NCBI GenBank assembly: GCA_900545215.1
Contig: UQXW01000008.1
Location: 1 to 48,425, forward strand
Direction: 5' to 3'
Origin: an uncultured Bacteroidota bacterium
GTDB taxonomy: Bacteria; Bacteroidota; Bacteroidia; Bacteroidales; P3
DNA length: 48,425 nt
In this document: positions 17,193 to 26,042 of the stretch, piece by piece
Numbering within the stretch: position 1 is the stretch's first letter
Layout: each line of letters opens with the position of its first letter
The notes under the pieces: generated by a model
Databases searched by the model: none
Told to the model about the DNA's origin: nothing
Seen by the model: only the letters and a program-made list of their open reading frames with translations
Program-made: the position numbers and the translations under genes

Positions 17193-18044
17193 ATGAACAA
17201 TGTATATATGGCAATGTCCATTGCGGGTTCTGATTCTTCTGGTGGGGCAGGTATCCAAGCCGATTTGAAAACCATGTCGGCTTTGGGCGTGTTTGCTTGC
17301 AGCATCGTAACAGCCGTTACCTGTCAAAACACTTTGGGGGTAAGCGATGTGTTGCCCATTGAAGAGAGGTACGTAAGGGGGCAGATAAATGCGGTATTGG
17401 GGGATTTGCCTGTGAGAGCCGTGAAGATAGGAATGCTTCATGATGAGGTTATTGCCCGTTGTGTTGCAGATTGTTTGCATGACAACGGTTTCAAGGGCAA
17501 TGTCGTCCTCGACCCTGTGATGGTGGCAACGAGCGGAAGCCTGTTGGCAAGGGAGAATTTGCGAGACGCATTGATAAAATACTTGTTTCCCATGGCAAGT
17601 TTGGTAACGCCGAATCTGCATGAGGCGGAGGTGCTGTCAGGTATGGAGAAGATAGAGACGGAGGCGGATATGCGGGAGGCGGCAAGGCGTATTGCGGATT
17701 CGGGAGCGGAGGCTGTGCTTGTGAAAGGCGGGCATTTGGCAAATAATAAGGTATTAAAGGATATTTTGCTCCGAAAGGAAGGCGGACGGTTGGTGTTCGA
17801 GGACTTCGTTTCCGAGAAAATAAATTCCGAAAACACGCATGGAACCGGCTGCAGCCTCTCTTCCGCCATTGCTTCGTATTGTGCAATGGGTTGTGATTTG
17901 AGTACGGCGGTCGGAAAAGCCGTGGAATTCGTGCATAATGCCATATTGAATGCGAAAGATTTATTTTTGGGGCATGGACATGGCAGTTTGAATCATTTTT
18001 TCAAGCCTGAAAAACTCGTGATATATGAAGATAATCGTGAATAA
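17193..18044 (+). CDS. thiD: Hydroxymethylpyrimidine/phosphomethylpyrimidine kinase
   Basis: Phosphorylates HMP and HMP-phosphate to HMP pyrophosphate, the pyrimidine half of thiamine. It is a ribokinase-fold protein of 283 aa: N-terminal AGSDSSGGAGIQADLKT, then PVMVATSGS and the anion-hole NTHGTGCSLSSAIAS near the C-terminus. The ATG at 17193 (MNNVYMAMSIAGS) is preferred over an in-frame TTG at 17154. First gene after the TPP riboswitch. It overlaps thiS by 20 bases. Cytosolic. Confidence 0.95.
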   Translation: MNNVYMAMSIAGSDSSGGAGIQADLKTMSALGVFACSIVTAVTCQNTLGVSDVLPIEERYVRGQINAVLGDLPVRAVKIGMLHDEVIARCVADCLHDNGFKGNVVLDPVMVATSGSLLARENLRDALIKYLFPMASLVTPNLHEAEVLSGMEKIETEADMREAARRIADSGAEAVLVKGGHLANNKVLKDILLRKEGGRLVFEDFVSEKINSENTHGTGCSLSSAIASYCAMGCDLSTAVGKAVEFVHNAILNAKDLFLGHGHGSLNHFFKPEKLVIYEDNRE

Positions 18045-18228
18045 GAAAGAAATGGAAGTCGGTGAAGGCTGTTCCGTGGAGCAGTTGGCTGAAATGGTGA
18101 ATGGTAAGTCGGTTGACAACATCGCCATTGCCATCGGCATGAAAGTAATCCGCAAGGAGGATTGGAAGACTTGCAAACTCGAAGAGGGCGATTGCGTAAC
18201 GCTTATTCGTGCGACATGCGGAGGTTAA
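18025..18228 (+). CDS. thiS: Sulfur carrier protein ThiS
   Basis: A 67-aa beta-grasp carrier. Its C-terminal Gly-Gly (ends ATCGG) is adenylated by ThiF and then carries the sulfur as a thiocarboxylate to ThiG. The start lies inside thiD and the end overlaps the next gene by 13 bases, so the three are tightly coupled. Confidence 0.95.
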   Translation: MKIIVNKKEMEVGEGCSVEQLAEMVNGKSVDNIAIAIGMKVIRKEDWKTCKLEEGDCVTLIRATCGG

Positions 18229-18773
18229 TCGGAATAACCATGCCGGAATTCGAAAATGCCGATTTGGAGCGGGAAACCATAGTATCGTTATTGGATAGCG
18301 GGCGTTTGGAATTCTTTCATGTGAGAAAGCCTTCGTTTTCCGTCCGTGATATGGAGCTGTGGCTTGAAGCCTTTCCGGTAAGATTGAGGGAGAGATTGTG
18401 CTTGCAGGATTGCATCGGACTCGCCAACGCTTTCGGAGTGGGGGGAGTGCATCTTAATAAAAGAAATGGCGGAATGGCTCCGGCAGGTTTTCGAGGCAGG
18501 ATAAGCTACGGTTGTCATAGTTTGGAGGAAGTGCAACAGATGAAGCCGAAAGCGGATTATGTTTTTCTCTCTCCTATTTTCGACAGCATCAGTAAGCAGG
18601 GCTACAAAAGCAAGTTCTTGAAAGATGAGTTGCGGGAAGCCGCGAGAAAAGGGGTGATAGACGAAAGGGTTTTCGCTCTCTCCGGAATAGACGAAAGAAA
18701 GTTTGAGGAGTTGGAGGAAATGGGCTTTTCGGCAGCAGCTTTGATGGGAAGTTTATGGCGTAACGTCAAATAA
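18216..18773 (+). CDS. TenI-like thiamine phosphate synthase paralog
   Basis: A 185-aa TIM-barrel protein related to ThiE/TenI. It shows the TenI-type FFHVRKPSFSV where ThiE has QLRMK, GVHLNKRNGG instead of GVHLGQTD, and the conserved SYGCHSLEEV and DYVFLSPIFDSISKQGYKS. Lack of the ThiE GQxD motif argues against it being the main synthase, since a true ThiE follows directly. TenI-like enzymes aromatise the thiazole tautomer made by ThiG, a likely role here. Start at ATG 18216 (MRRLIGIT); ATG 18240 is an alternative. Confidence 0.85.
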   Translation: MRRLIGITMPEFENADLERETIVSLLDSGRLEFFHVRKPSFSVRDMELWLEAFPVRLRERLCLQDCIGLANAFGVGGVHLNKRNGGMAPAGFRGRISYGCHSLEEVQQMKPKADYVFLSPIFDSISKQGYKSKFLKDELREAARKGVIDERVFALSGIDERKFEELEEMGFSAAALMGSLWRNVK

Positions 18774-18782
18774 AAGATACGA

Positions 18783-19469
18783 ATGAGGAAACAGATGAAT
18801 GCAGACAGGCTTTATTTCATAACTCATGCCAATGAGAGATTTTCGTATGAGGAAGGTGCAAGAATGGCATTAGGCAACGGAATACGTTTGGTGCAGTTGA
18901 GAATGAAGCATTGCGATTTGGAGACTGTGAGACAGACGGCTCGGAGGTTGAAAGAGGAGTGCGATAAAACAGGAGCGGAGTTGATAATCGACGATTATGC
19001 GGAAATCGCGGCCGAAACGGGAGCATGCGGAGTGCATTTGGGGCAGACGGACGAGAATATCGGCACTGCAAGACAAAAATTGACCGACAAACAAATTATA
19101 GGTCTTACATGCAATACATTCGAACAGGTGTTCGACGCAGCGAAAGCAGGAGCCGATTATTTGGGAGTGGGTCCTTATCGGTTTACTCGGACGAAAGAAA
19201 ATCTCAGTCCTGTGCTTGGTGTTGAGGGATACAGGACTTTGATTGCCGAATGCAGAAAACACGATATTCATATACCTATATACGCCATCGGAGGAATACG
19301 TCTTGAAGATGTAAAGGGGCTTATGGAGGCAGGAGTCTATGGAATAGCGGTATCTTCTCTTATTCTTGAAGCACCTAATCCCGAAGAAACCATTCGGAAA
19401 CTTCGGAAAGAAATAACGCAATGTCAAACGACAATACATGAAACAGGAAAAACAATAGAAACAGCATAA
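18783..19469 (+). CDS. thiE: Thiamine phosphate synthase
   Basis: Joins HMP pyrophosphate with thiazole phosphate to give thiamine phosphate. The protein (228 aa) has QLRMK, LIIDDY, GVHLGQTD, the pyrophosphate-binding GVGPYRFTRTKEN and YAIGGI. A ~20-residue tail follows the barrel. Start ATG 18783, with ATG 18795 (MNADRLYFITH) possible. It is 9 bases after the TenI-like gene and 10 before thiG. Confidence 0.95.
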   Translation: MRKQMNADRLYFITHANERFSYEEGARMALGNGIRLVQLRMKHCDLETVRQTARRLKEECDKTGAELIIDDYAEIAAETGACGVHLGQTDENIGTARQKLTDKQIIGLTCNTFEQVFDAAKAGADYLGVGPYRFTRTKENLSPVLGVEGYRTLIAECRKHDIHIPIYAIGGIRLEDVKGLMEAGVYGIAVSSLILEAPNPEETIRKLRKEITQCQTTIHETGKTIETA

Positions 19470-19479
19470 AAACATTTAA

Positions 19480-20253
19480 ATGGAAAAACTGATAATAGCA
19501 GGGAAAGAGTTCAACTCGAGATTATTTCTCGGAACCGGTAAATTCCCTTCAAACGAGGTAATGGGGAAAGCAATAAAGGCTTCCGGCACTCAAATGGTTA
19601 CCACGGCTTTGAAAAGAGTCGATGTAGAGCATTCGGATTCTGATGATATGCTTGCACATATCGATAGGAAAGAAGTGGTCTTATTGCCGAATACTTCTGG
19701 CGTAAGAACGGCTCAAGAGGCAGTATTTGCCGCTCAAATTGCAAGAGAAGCCTTGCAAACGAACTGGCTGAAATTGGAAATCCACCCCGACCCGAAGCAT
19801 CTCTTCCCTGATGCAATCGAAACTCTGAAAGCAACGGAAGAATTGGCAAAAGACGGCTTCATAGTCTTGCCTTACGTTCAGGCAGACCCTATTTTGTGTA
19901 AACAGTTGGAGGAAGCGGGAGCGGCAACCGTCATGCCGCTGGCAGCACCAATAGGAACCAATATGGGTTTGGTAACGAAAGAATTGTTGGAAATCATAAT
20001 CGACCAGAGCAATGTGCCGGTTGTGATAGATGCAGGCATAGGAACACCGAGCCATGCTGCCGAAGCCATGGAGTTGGGAGCCGATGCGGTTTTGGTTAAC
20101 ACCGCAATAGCAATAGCCGGAGACCCTGTGAGAATGGCAGAAGCTTTTGCCAAGGCGGTGGAAGCGGGAAGAACGGCATACGAAAGCGGTTTGGCAGCAA
20201 GGTTTCAAACAGCCCAAGCCTCATCACCTTTAACGGATTTCTTGAATTTATAG
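19480..20253 (+). CDS. thiG: Thiazole synthase
   Basis: Forms the thiazole phosphate ring from deoxyxylulose phosphate, dehydroglycine (from ThiH) and ThiS thiocarboxylate. 257 aa, normal length. Signatures: FLGTGKFPS, the Schiff-base Lys in NWLKLEIHPD, DAGIGTPSHAAEAMELGADA and VLVNTAIA. Cytosolic, in complex with ThiH or ThiS. Confidence 0.97.
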   Translation: MEKLIIAGKEFNSRLFLGTGKFPSNEVMGKAIKASGTQMVTTALKRVDVEHSDSDDMLAHIDRKEVVLLPNTSGVRTAQEAVFAAQIAREALQTNWLKLEIHPDPKHLFPDAIETLKATEELAKDGFIVLPYVQADPILCKQLEEAGAATVMPLAAPIGTNMGLVTKELLEIIIDQSNVPVVIDAGIGTPSHAAEAMELGADAVLVNTAIAIAGDPVRMAEAFAKAVEAGRTAYESGLAARFQTAQASSPLTDFLNL

Positions 20254-20283
20254 AACAGTCAAATAAAACGAAGAGTTGATACA

Positions 20284-21972
20284 ATGAAACACACAGAAGA
20301 TATTTGCAAAGCCTACGAGGCTTCGAAGAAAGTATATATCAAGGGAGAAATTCACGACATCAATGTCGGCATGCGGGAAGTGCAGTTGACCGATACCGTG
20401 ATAGACGGCGTAAGACACAGTAATGGCAGCATAAGACTTTATGATACTTCCGGCGTTTATACGGACGATGCCGTGAAGATTGATTTGAAGAAAGGGTTAC
20501 CGCGACTTCGCGACCGTTGGTTAAGCAAAAGAGAGGATTTACAGAAGCTTGATGATTTTACTTCGGTTTACAGCAAATTGAGACTGAACGATCCTGCTTT
20601 GGAAGCACTGCGTTTCCAACCCAAAAACCTACCTTATAAAGCCAAGAAGGGCTGTGAAATAACCCAAATGGCGTTGGCGAAGAAAGGAATCATCACTCCG
20701 GAGATGGAATACGTCGCTATAAGAGAAAATCTTGCTTCGGGAAAGAAAGAAAACAGCTACATAACACCCGAATTTGTGCGTCAGGAGGTGGCGGAAGGAA
20801 GAGCCGTCATTCCGGCAAACCCTAATCACCCCGAGGCTGAGCCTATGATTATAGGAAGCAAGTTCCTTGTGAAGATAAATACCAATATCGGCAATTCCGC
20901 ATTGAGCAGCGATATAGAGAAAGAGGTGGAAAAATCCGTATGGTCTTCACGTTGGGGCGGCGATACGCTGATGGATTTATCCACAGGCAAGCATATACAC
21001 GAGACAAGGGAGTGGATAATCCGAAATTGTCCCGTTCCGATGGGCAGTGTGCCTATCTATCAGGCATTGGAAAAGGTTAACGGCAAAGCGGAAGACCTTA
21101 CGTGGGAAATCTTCAAGGATACCCTTATCGAACAATGCGAACAGGGTGTCGATTATTTCACAATCCACGCCGGTTTGTTGCAGAAGCATATTCCTTATGC
21201 GGCGAAGCGTCTGACTGGAATAGTCTCTCGCGGCGGTTCCATAATGGCAAAATGGATTACTGCACACAATCAGGAAAACTTTCTATACACTCATTTCGAT
21301 GAAATCTGCGAATTGTTGGCACAATACGACGTTGCAATAAGCATAGGAGACGGATTGCGTCCGGGCAGTATCCACGATGCGAACGACAAGGCTCAATTCG
21401 GCGAATTGGAAACGATGGGAGGATTGACCGAAGTGGCATGGAAGCACAACGTGCAGGTGCTTATCGAAGGTCCGGGACACGTTCCTATGCACAAAATCAA
21501 AGAAAACATGGAAAAACAAAAGGAATGTTGCCACAATGCACCGTTCTACACCTTGGGACCTTTGACAACGGACATCGCACCGGGCTATGACCACATCACT
21601 TCCGCAATAGGAGCGGCAATGATCGGTTGGTTCGGCACTGCAATGCTTTGTTACGTTACTCCGAAAGAGCATTTGGGTTTGCCGAACAAGGAAGATGTCA
21701 GAAACGGAATCATGGCTTACAAGATTGCAGCCCATGCAGCAGACATTGCAAAGGGACACCCTTCCGCCATGGAGAGAGACAACGCTTTGAGCAAGGCGAG
21801 ATTCGAATTCCGTTGGAACGATCAGTTCAACCTTTCGATAGATCCGGACAGAGCAAGAGAGTATTACGGAGCGGAAAAGGTTCACGGCACGCCTTTCTGC
21901 ACCATGTGCGGTCCTAATTTCTGTGCCATGAGAATATCGAGAGAAGTTTCAGGAGCGGGAAAGATAGAATAA
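20284..21972 (+). CDS. thiC: Phosphomethylpyrimidine synthase
   Basis: Radical SAM enzyme that rearranges aminoimidazole ribotide to HMP phosphate. The protein is 562 aa. The C-terminal cluster motif C-x2-C-x4-C is at C539, C542 and C547 (CTMCGPNFC). Conserved SRGGSIMAKW and SIGDGLRPGS are also present. An N-terminal ThiC-associated segment is included. It lies 30 bases after thiG. Confidence 0.97.
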   Translation: MKHTEDICKAYEASKKVYIKGEIHDINVGMREVQLTDTVIDGVRHSNGSIRLYDTSGVYTDDAVKIDLKKGLPRLRDRWLSKREDLQKLDDFTSVYSKLRLNDPALEALRFQPKNLPYKAKKGCEITQMALAKKGIITPEMEYVAIRENLASGKKENSYITPEFVRQEVAEGRAVIPANPNHPEAEPMIIGSKFLVKINTNIGNSALSSDIEKEVEKSVWSSRWGGDTLMDLSTGKHIHETREWIIRNCPVPMGSVPIYQALEKVNGKAEDLTWEIFKDTLIEQCEQGVDYFTIHAGLLQKHIPYAAKRLTGIVSRGGSIMAKWITAHNQENFLYTHFDEICELLAQYDVAISIGDGLRPGSIHDANDKAQFGELETMGGLTEVAWKHNVQVLIEGPGHVPMHKIKENMEKQKECCHNAPFYTLGPLTTDIAPGYDHITSAIGAAMIGWFGTAMLCYVTPKEHLGLPNKEDVRNGIMAYKIAAHAADIAKGHPSAMERDNALSKARFEFRWNDQFNLSIDPDRAREYYGAEKVHGTPFCTMCGPNFCAMRISREVSGAGKIE

Positions 21973-22010
21973 GTCTTTCCCGATGGAAAAATCGAAAAAC
22001 AAAAGTCGAA

Positions 22011-23126
22011 ATGAAAGAAACATTTTATGATACCATCAAGAACCTTTGCTGGGAGGAGGTAACCGAAAGCATTTATTCCAAAACGGAAAGCGATGCCATC
22101 AGAGCCTTGGCAAAGAATAGACTTGATATAGAGGACTTCAAAGCCTTGATTTCCCCTGCTGCCGAGAAGTTTCTCGAACAAATGGCACAAATGAGCCGCA
22201 GTATAACCCAAAGACGTTTCGGAAAAGTAATGCAATTCTATATTCCGATGTACCTTTCCAACGAATGCAGCAATCATTGCATTTATTGCGGCTTCAATCA
22301 CAACAATCACATAGGTCGAATAACCCTTACGGACGAACAGATTATGGAAGAAATCAAGGTAATCAAGTCCATGGGTTATGACAATGTGCTGCTATTGACG
22401 GGCGAATTTCCGAGACATGCCGGCGTGGAATACATAGAACACGCCATAGAACTGTGTCGTCCCTATTTCTCGACAATCAACCTCGAAGTCTTCCCCATGC
22501 ATGTGGAGCAATACGAACGTCTGATAAAGGCAGGAGCCAATTCCGTCTATGTTTATCAGGAAACCTTCAACGAAAAGCGATACAAGCACTATCACCCCAA
22601 AGGAATGAAAAGCAATTACACCTATCGTCTCGGCACTCCCGAACGTTTGGCACAGGCAGGCATACACCGCGTCGGCATGGGTGCTTTGATAGGCTTGGAA
22701 GAATGGCGGACGGAAATGGTTTATCTCGCAATGCACCTGCGTTTCATGACAAAGAATTATTGGAAGACCAAATACTCCGTATCTTTCCCGAGAATGCGAC
22801 CTGCCGCAGGCGGTTACGAAGCCGACTTCTACATGAACGAAAAAGAGTTTGCACAAACCATTTGGGCATTCCGTATTTTTGATCACGATGTTGAGGTTGC
22901 GATGTCCACAAGAGAGACTCCGCAAATGCGAAATCACTTTGTGAGCCTCGGAGTAACCTCCATGAGTGCCGGCAGTAAGACGGATCCGGGCGGATATGCC
23001 CACCCGAATACGGAGTTGGAGCAATTCCATATCAATGACGACAGAAGCGTGGAACAAATGGAACAAATGGTTCGTTCCCAAGGCTATGACGTCATATTCA
23101 AGGATTGGGATAAAATTTTGAACTGA
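22011..23126 (+). CDS. thiH: 2-iminoacetate synthase (tyrosine lyase)
   Basis: Oxygen-independent radical SAM enzyme that cleaves tyrosine to dehydroglycine for ThiG and p-cresol. 371 aa; the SAM cluster C-x3-C-x2-C is C86, C90, C93 (CSNHCIYCGF). Typical HPKGMKSNYTYRLGTPER and FPRMRPAAGG are present. Use of ThiH rather than the oxidase ThiO fits an anaerobic or microaerophilic lifestyle. Stop and thiF start share one base (TGATG). Confidence 0.96.
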   Translation: MKETFYDTIKNLCWEEVTESIYSKTESDAIRALAKNRLDIEDFKALISPAAEKFLEQMAQMSRSITQRRFGKVMQFYIPMYLSNECSNHCIYCGFNHNNHIGRITLTDEQIMEEIKVIKSMGYDNVLLLTGEFPRHAGVEYIEHAIELCRPYFSTINLEVFPMHVEQYERLIKAGANSVYVYQETFNEKRYKHYHPKGMKSNYTYRLGTPERLAQAGIHRVGMGALIGLEEWRTEMVYLAMHLRFMTKNYWKTKYSVSFPRMRPAAGGYEADFYMNEKEFAQTIWAFRIFDHDVEVAMSTRETPQMRNHFVSLGVTSMSAGSKTDPGGYAHPNTELEQFHINDDRSVEQMEQMVRSQGYDVIFKDWDKILN

Positions 23127-23842
23127 TGTTGAGCGAAAAGCAAAAGGCAAGATACAACAGGCAAATCCTTTTACAGGACTTCGGAGAGCGAGGGCAGGAA
23201 ATCCTCCTTTGCTCCTCCTGTCTTGTTGTTGGCGTAGGCGGATTGGGATCCATTATTTCTCTCTACCTTGCTGCGGCAGGTGTGGGCAGGATAGGGCTTG
23301 TGGATAATGATAAGGTAAGCATAAGCAATCTCCAAAGGCAGGTGCTGTATAGGGAAAGTCAGGAGAATATGCCGAAAGCCGTAATGGCAGCACAAAACCT
23401 CAAAGAACTGAACTCCGAATGCGAATACCGTTCTTACCAATGCTTTCTCGATGAAGACAATGCCGAAGAAATCATTTCCGAATACGACATAGTCATGGAC
23501 GCAACGGACAATTTCAAAGCCAGATACCTCATAAACGATACCTGCATGAAGTTGCATAAACCCTTTGTGTATAGTTCCATAAGCGAAACTTCGGGACAAC
23601 TCGCCCTGTTCTCACCCTGCAAAGGCAGAAGCAACTATCGCAGCCTCTATCCCGAAGCTGAACAACTCGCAATGCAGACCAATCCGAGTAAGGCGGTCAT
23701 GGGCGTATTGCCTGCACTGACAGCCTGCATGGCAACCAACGAAGCAATAAAATATCTCATCGGCAGCCCCGATACCCTTTTGGATAAACTTCTTTGCTTC
23801 GACCTTCGCACAAATGAATTCAACACATTCGATATAGGATAA
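23126..23842 (+). CDS. thiF: ThiF/MoeB/HesA-family adenylyltransferase
   Basis: Adenylates the ThiS C-terminus before sulfur loading. 238 aa; N-terminal RYNRQILLQDFGERGQEIL, nucleotide-binding GVGGLGSI, and DATDNFKARYLINDTC. The two Cys pairs that bind zinc in E. coli ThiF and MoeB are missing: the first position reads GRSNYRSLYPE and the protein stops soon after LLCFDLRTNEFN. Context makes ThiF much more likely than MoeB. Last gene of the thi operon. Confidence 0.92.
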   Translation: MLSEKQKARYNRQILLQDFGERGQEILLCSSCLVVGVGGLGSIISLYLAAAGVGRIGLVDNDKVSISNLQRQVLYRESQENMPKAVMAAQNLKELNSECEYRSYQCFLDEDNAEEIISEYDIVMDATDNFKARYLINDTCMKLHKPFVYSSISETSGQLALFSPCKGRSNYRSLYPEAEQLAMQTNPSKAVMGVLPALTACMATNEAIKYLIGSPDTLLDKLLCFDLRTNEFNTFDIG

Positions 23843-23881
23843 ACCGAGCCGAATAAACGATTAGCTATCAGGCTTCCGACG

Positions 23882-23957
23882 AAACGCCGTTTGACGAAAA
23901 TGAAACGCCGAAAGAATTTTTTCTTCCGCCGATTCATTCCCGCTCGAACGGCGTTTG
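23882..23957. repeat. 21-bp phased CGSCG array 5
   Basis: CGCCG at 23885, 23906 and 23927 (21 bp apart) and CGGCG at 23949 (22 bp). Linkers include GACGAAAATGAAA and ATTCATTCCCG. It lies after thiF. The -7-like TATATTTG of the next gene (23968-23975) begins 11 bp after the last core's GTTTG. Confidence 0.85.
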
Positions 23958-23999
23958 AAAAAATTCGTATATTTGCAGGTGTAAACGAGAGTTGAAATC

Positions 24000-24449
24000 A
24001 TGAAGAAAAGAATTGCATTATTGTTCGGTATGTTGCTGTTCGTATGCCTTGCAAAGGCACAAACCGCCGGCAAAGAGCCTTTTCCTTATTATATAGGTAA
24101 GGATTATGTCGTTGTGGGAGTGAGTGCAAATACCTCGGACAAAGAATTGTTGGATATAAGGAAGAATATATTGAAGTATTCTTCCGTCAGGTTTACCAAT
24201 TTCGATGTAATACGCGGCAAGGACGGTAAAATACAGTTCCTTTCCATGGAAATAGATTGCAGGGACGGCTACAAGGCTTCCATCTCTCACAGTTTCGAGA
24301 AAGGCGACAAGTCCGTTCACGGATTTATACGCGATTATACCCGCACCAATTACGACAGGGCGTTCTACTATGGGGATTTGACGACGGAACAAGCGGGAAT
24401 AGAAAGAGTTAAACGCGTGTTGGAGAAGACGAAAGTGGCAGAGCAATAA
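24000..24449 (+). CDS. Small secreted protein of unknown function
   Basis: 149 aa with a clear signal peptide (to ~residue 21, CLAKAQ). The mature part has a predicted alpha/beta fold: VVVGVSANTSDKELLDIRKN, then FTNFDVIRGKDGKIQFLSME. This resembles a repeat seen at the C-terminus of some BlaR-type M56 proteins and small exported proteins of Bacteroidota (from memory, weak). No catalytic motif is evident. It stands alone between the thi operon and rpmG, with a -7-like element 25 bases upstream of its start. Confidence 0.65.
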   Translation: MKKRIALLFGMLLFVCLAKAQTAGKEPFPYYIGKDYVVVGVSANTSDKELLDIRKNILKYSSVRFTNFDVIRGKDGKIQFLSMEIDCRDGYKASISHSFEKGDKSVHGFIRDYTRTNYDRAFYYGDLTTEQAGIERVKRVLEKTKVAEQ

Positions 24450-24489
24450 TTTTTTTGGCGGAATATTAGGTCAAAACGAAAAATCTAAG

Positions 24490-24497
24490 TAACTTTG
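24490..24497 (+). promoter_or_regulatory. -7 element of the rpmG promoter
   Basis: TAACTTTG matches the Bacteroidota -7 consensus 22 bases before the rpmG start. No convincing -33 element at the usual distance. Confidence 0.5.
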
Positions 24498-24519
24498 CAC
24501 CCTCAAAAAGATATATAAA

Positions 24520-24708
24520 ATGGCAAAGAAATCGAAAGACGTAAGAGTTCAAGTGATATTGGAATGTACGGAACATAAGGCATCGGGAATGCCCGGCACT
24601 TCTCGTTATATCACGACAAAATCGAAGAAGAACACTCCGGAGAGATTGGAATTGAAAAAATACAATCCGATATTGAAGAGAATGACTGTACATAAGGAAA
24701 TAAAATAA
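24520..24708 (+). CDS. rpmG: 50S ribosomal protein L33
   Basis: 62 aa. MAKKSKDVRVQVILECTEH, SRYITTKSKKNTP and ELKKYNP are the L33 signature. It lacks the zinc Cys pairs (one Cys only), so it is the zinc-independent type. In most Bacteroidota rpmB precedes it; here it does not, and DUF4295 follows. Confidence 0.95.
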   Translation: MAKKSKDVRVQVILECTEHKASGMPGTSRYITTKSKKNTPERLELKKYNPILKRMTVHKEIK

Positions 24709-24730
24709 CAAAATAAGAGGAGTATAGAAG

Positions 24731-24886
24731 ATGGCAAAGAAAGTAGTCGCAACCCTTAAAACATCGACGGGTAAGGATTTTGCAAAAGTGATAAGAACTT
24801 TGCGTTCCGAAAAGACAGGAGCATATACGTTCAAAGAAGAAATCATACCTTCCGACAGCGTAAAAGAATATTTTGCGAAGAAATAA
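24731..24886 (+). CDS. DUF4295 family protein (Bacteroidota-specific)
   Basis: 51 aa, very basic: MAKKVVATLKTSTGKDFAKV, then EKTGAYTFKEEIIPSD and a C-terminal EYFAKK. Short and ribosome-protein-like, it is conserved between rpmG and ftsY in Bacteroidota. A ribosome-associated role is suspected from context only. Confidence 0.9.
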   Translation: MAKKVVATLKTSTGKDFAKVIRTLRSEKTGAYTFKEEIIPSDSVKEYFAKK

Positions 24887-24952
24887 ACTTTGTTCGGCAT
24901 TCGGTTTCGATAAGCGAACATTGTTGTCCGAAGGACATTTTTTTTGAAATAG

Positions 24953-24994
24953 AAGTTGTTATACTCACTCAGCGATGAGCATAACAACTTTTTT
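24953..24994 (+). terminator. Terminator after the rpmG-DUF4295 unit
   Basis: AAGTTGTTAT (24953-24962) pairs with ATAACAACTT (24981-24990), with an inner CTC/GAG, followed by TTTTG; a strong intrinsic terminator. A smaller hairpin (GTCC-GAA-GGAC, then eight Ts) just upstream at ~24926-24946 may be a first terminator. Confidence 0.85.
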
Positions 24995-25068
24995 GTATTG
25001 TTTCTTCCGCGTTTGTATCCCGTCTTTGGCGGAGAAGCGTGGTTTATATGTAGAATAATCAGTGCGAT

Positions 25069-26019
25069 ATGGGATTTTTTTCATTTTTCACCAAGAGTAA
25101 GAAGGAGACATTGGATAAAGGTCTTTCCAAAACCAAGGAAAGCGTATTCGGAAAAATCTCCAAAGCGATAGCTGGCAAATCAAAAGTTGACGAAGATGTA
25201 CTTGACAATCTCGAACAGATATTGGTCGAAGCGGATGTGGGAGTCGAAACCACTCTTAAAATAATCGATAGGGTCGAAACGAGAGTGGCAAGGGACAAAT
25301 ACCTCGGAACGGCAGAGTTAAATCGCATATTGAAAGAAGAAATCGAGGCTTTGCTGGAAGAAAATCAAAGCGAGGAGAGAGAAAACTTCGATTTTCCGAA
25401 AGGAAATGTGCCGTACGTGATAATGGTTGTGGGTGTGAACGGCGTCGGAAAGACCACCACAATAGGTAAACTTGCGTATCAATTCAAGCAAGCTGGAAAA
25501 AAAGTTATCCTTGGTGCTTCGGATACCTTTCGTGCCGCAGCTGTGGATCAGTTAAAGATATGGGCAGACAGAGTAGGCGTGGATATAGTTACACAAGGCA
25601 TGGGTGCAGACCCTGCTTCCGTAGCTTTCGATACATTGAAATCGGCAGTGGCGAAACACGCTGACGTGGTTATCATCGATACTGCGGGACGTTTGCACAA
25701 CAAGATAGGATTGATGAATGAGCTTTCCAAAATCCGTAATGTCATGAAGAAAGTTTTGCCGCAGGCTCCCGACGAAGTACTTTTGGTTCTTGACGCTTCC
25801 ACAGGACAGAATGCCATAGAGCAAGCCAAACAGTTCACTGCTGCAACCGACGTTAATGCAATAGCACTGACGAAACTCGATGGCACTGCAAAAGGTGGGG
25901 TTGTTATCGGAATATCCGAACAATTCAAAGTGCCGGTTCGCTACATAGGTTTAGGGGAACAAATGGAAGATTTGCAGATATTCAACCGTAAGGCTTTTGT
26001 TGACAGTTTATTTGAATAG
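25069..26019 (+). CDS. ftsY: Signal recognition particle receptor FtsY
   Basis: GTPase that docks SRP-ribosome complexes at the membrane. 316 aa, the short form without the acidic A domain. N-terminal helices (residues ~1-100) are followed by the G domain: GVNGVGKTTTIGKL (G1), DTFRAAAVDQL, DTAGR (G3), TKLDGTAKGG (G4) and GLGEQMEDL. It follows the rpmG-DUF4295 unit beyond a terminator, so it should have its own promoter. rimO lies in the same direction 708 bases later. Confidence 0.96.
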   Translation: MGFFSFFTKSKKETLDKGLSKTKESVFGKISKAIAGKSKVDEDVLDNLEQILVEADVGVETTLKIIDRVETRVARDKYLGTAELNRILKEEIEALLEENQSEERENFDFPKGNVPYVIMVVGVNGVGKTTTIGKLAYQFKQAGKKVILGASDTFRAAAVDQLKIWADRVGVDIVTQGMGADPASVAFDTLKSAVAKHADVVIIDTAGRLHNKIGLMNELSKIRNVMKKVLPQAPDEVLLVLDASTGQNAIEQAKQFTAATDVNAIALTKLDGTAKGGVVIGISEQFKVPVRYIGLGEQMEDLQIFNRKAFVDSLFE

Positions 26020-26042
26020 AAATAGGAAAAGAGAATAAGGAT

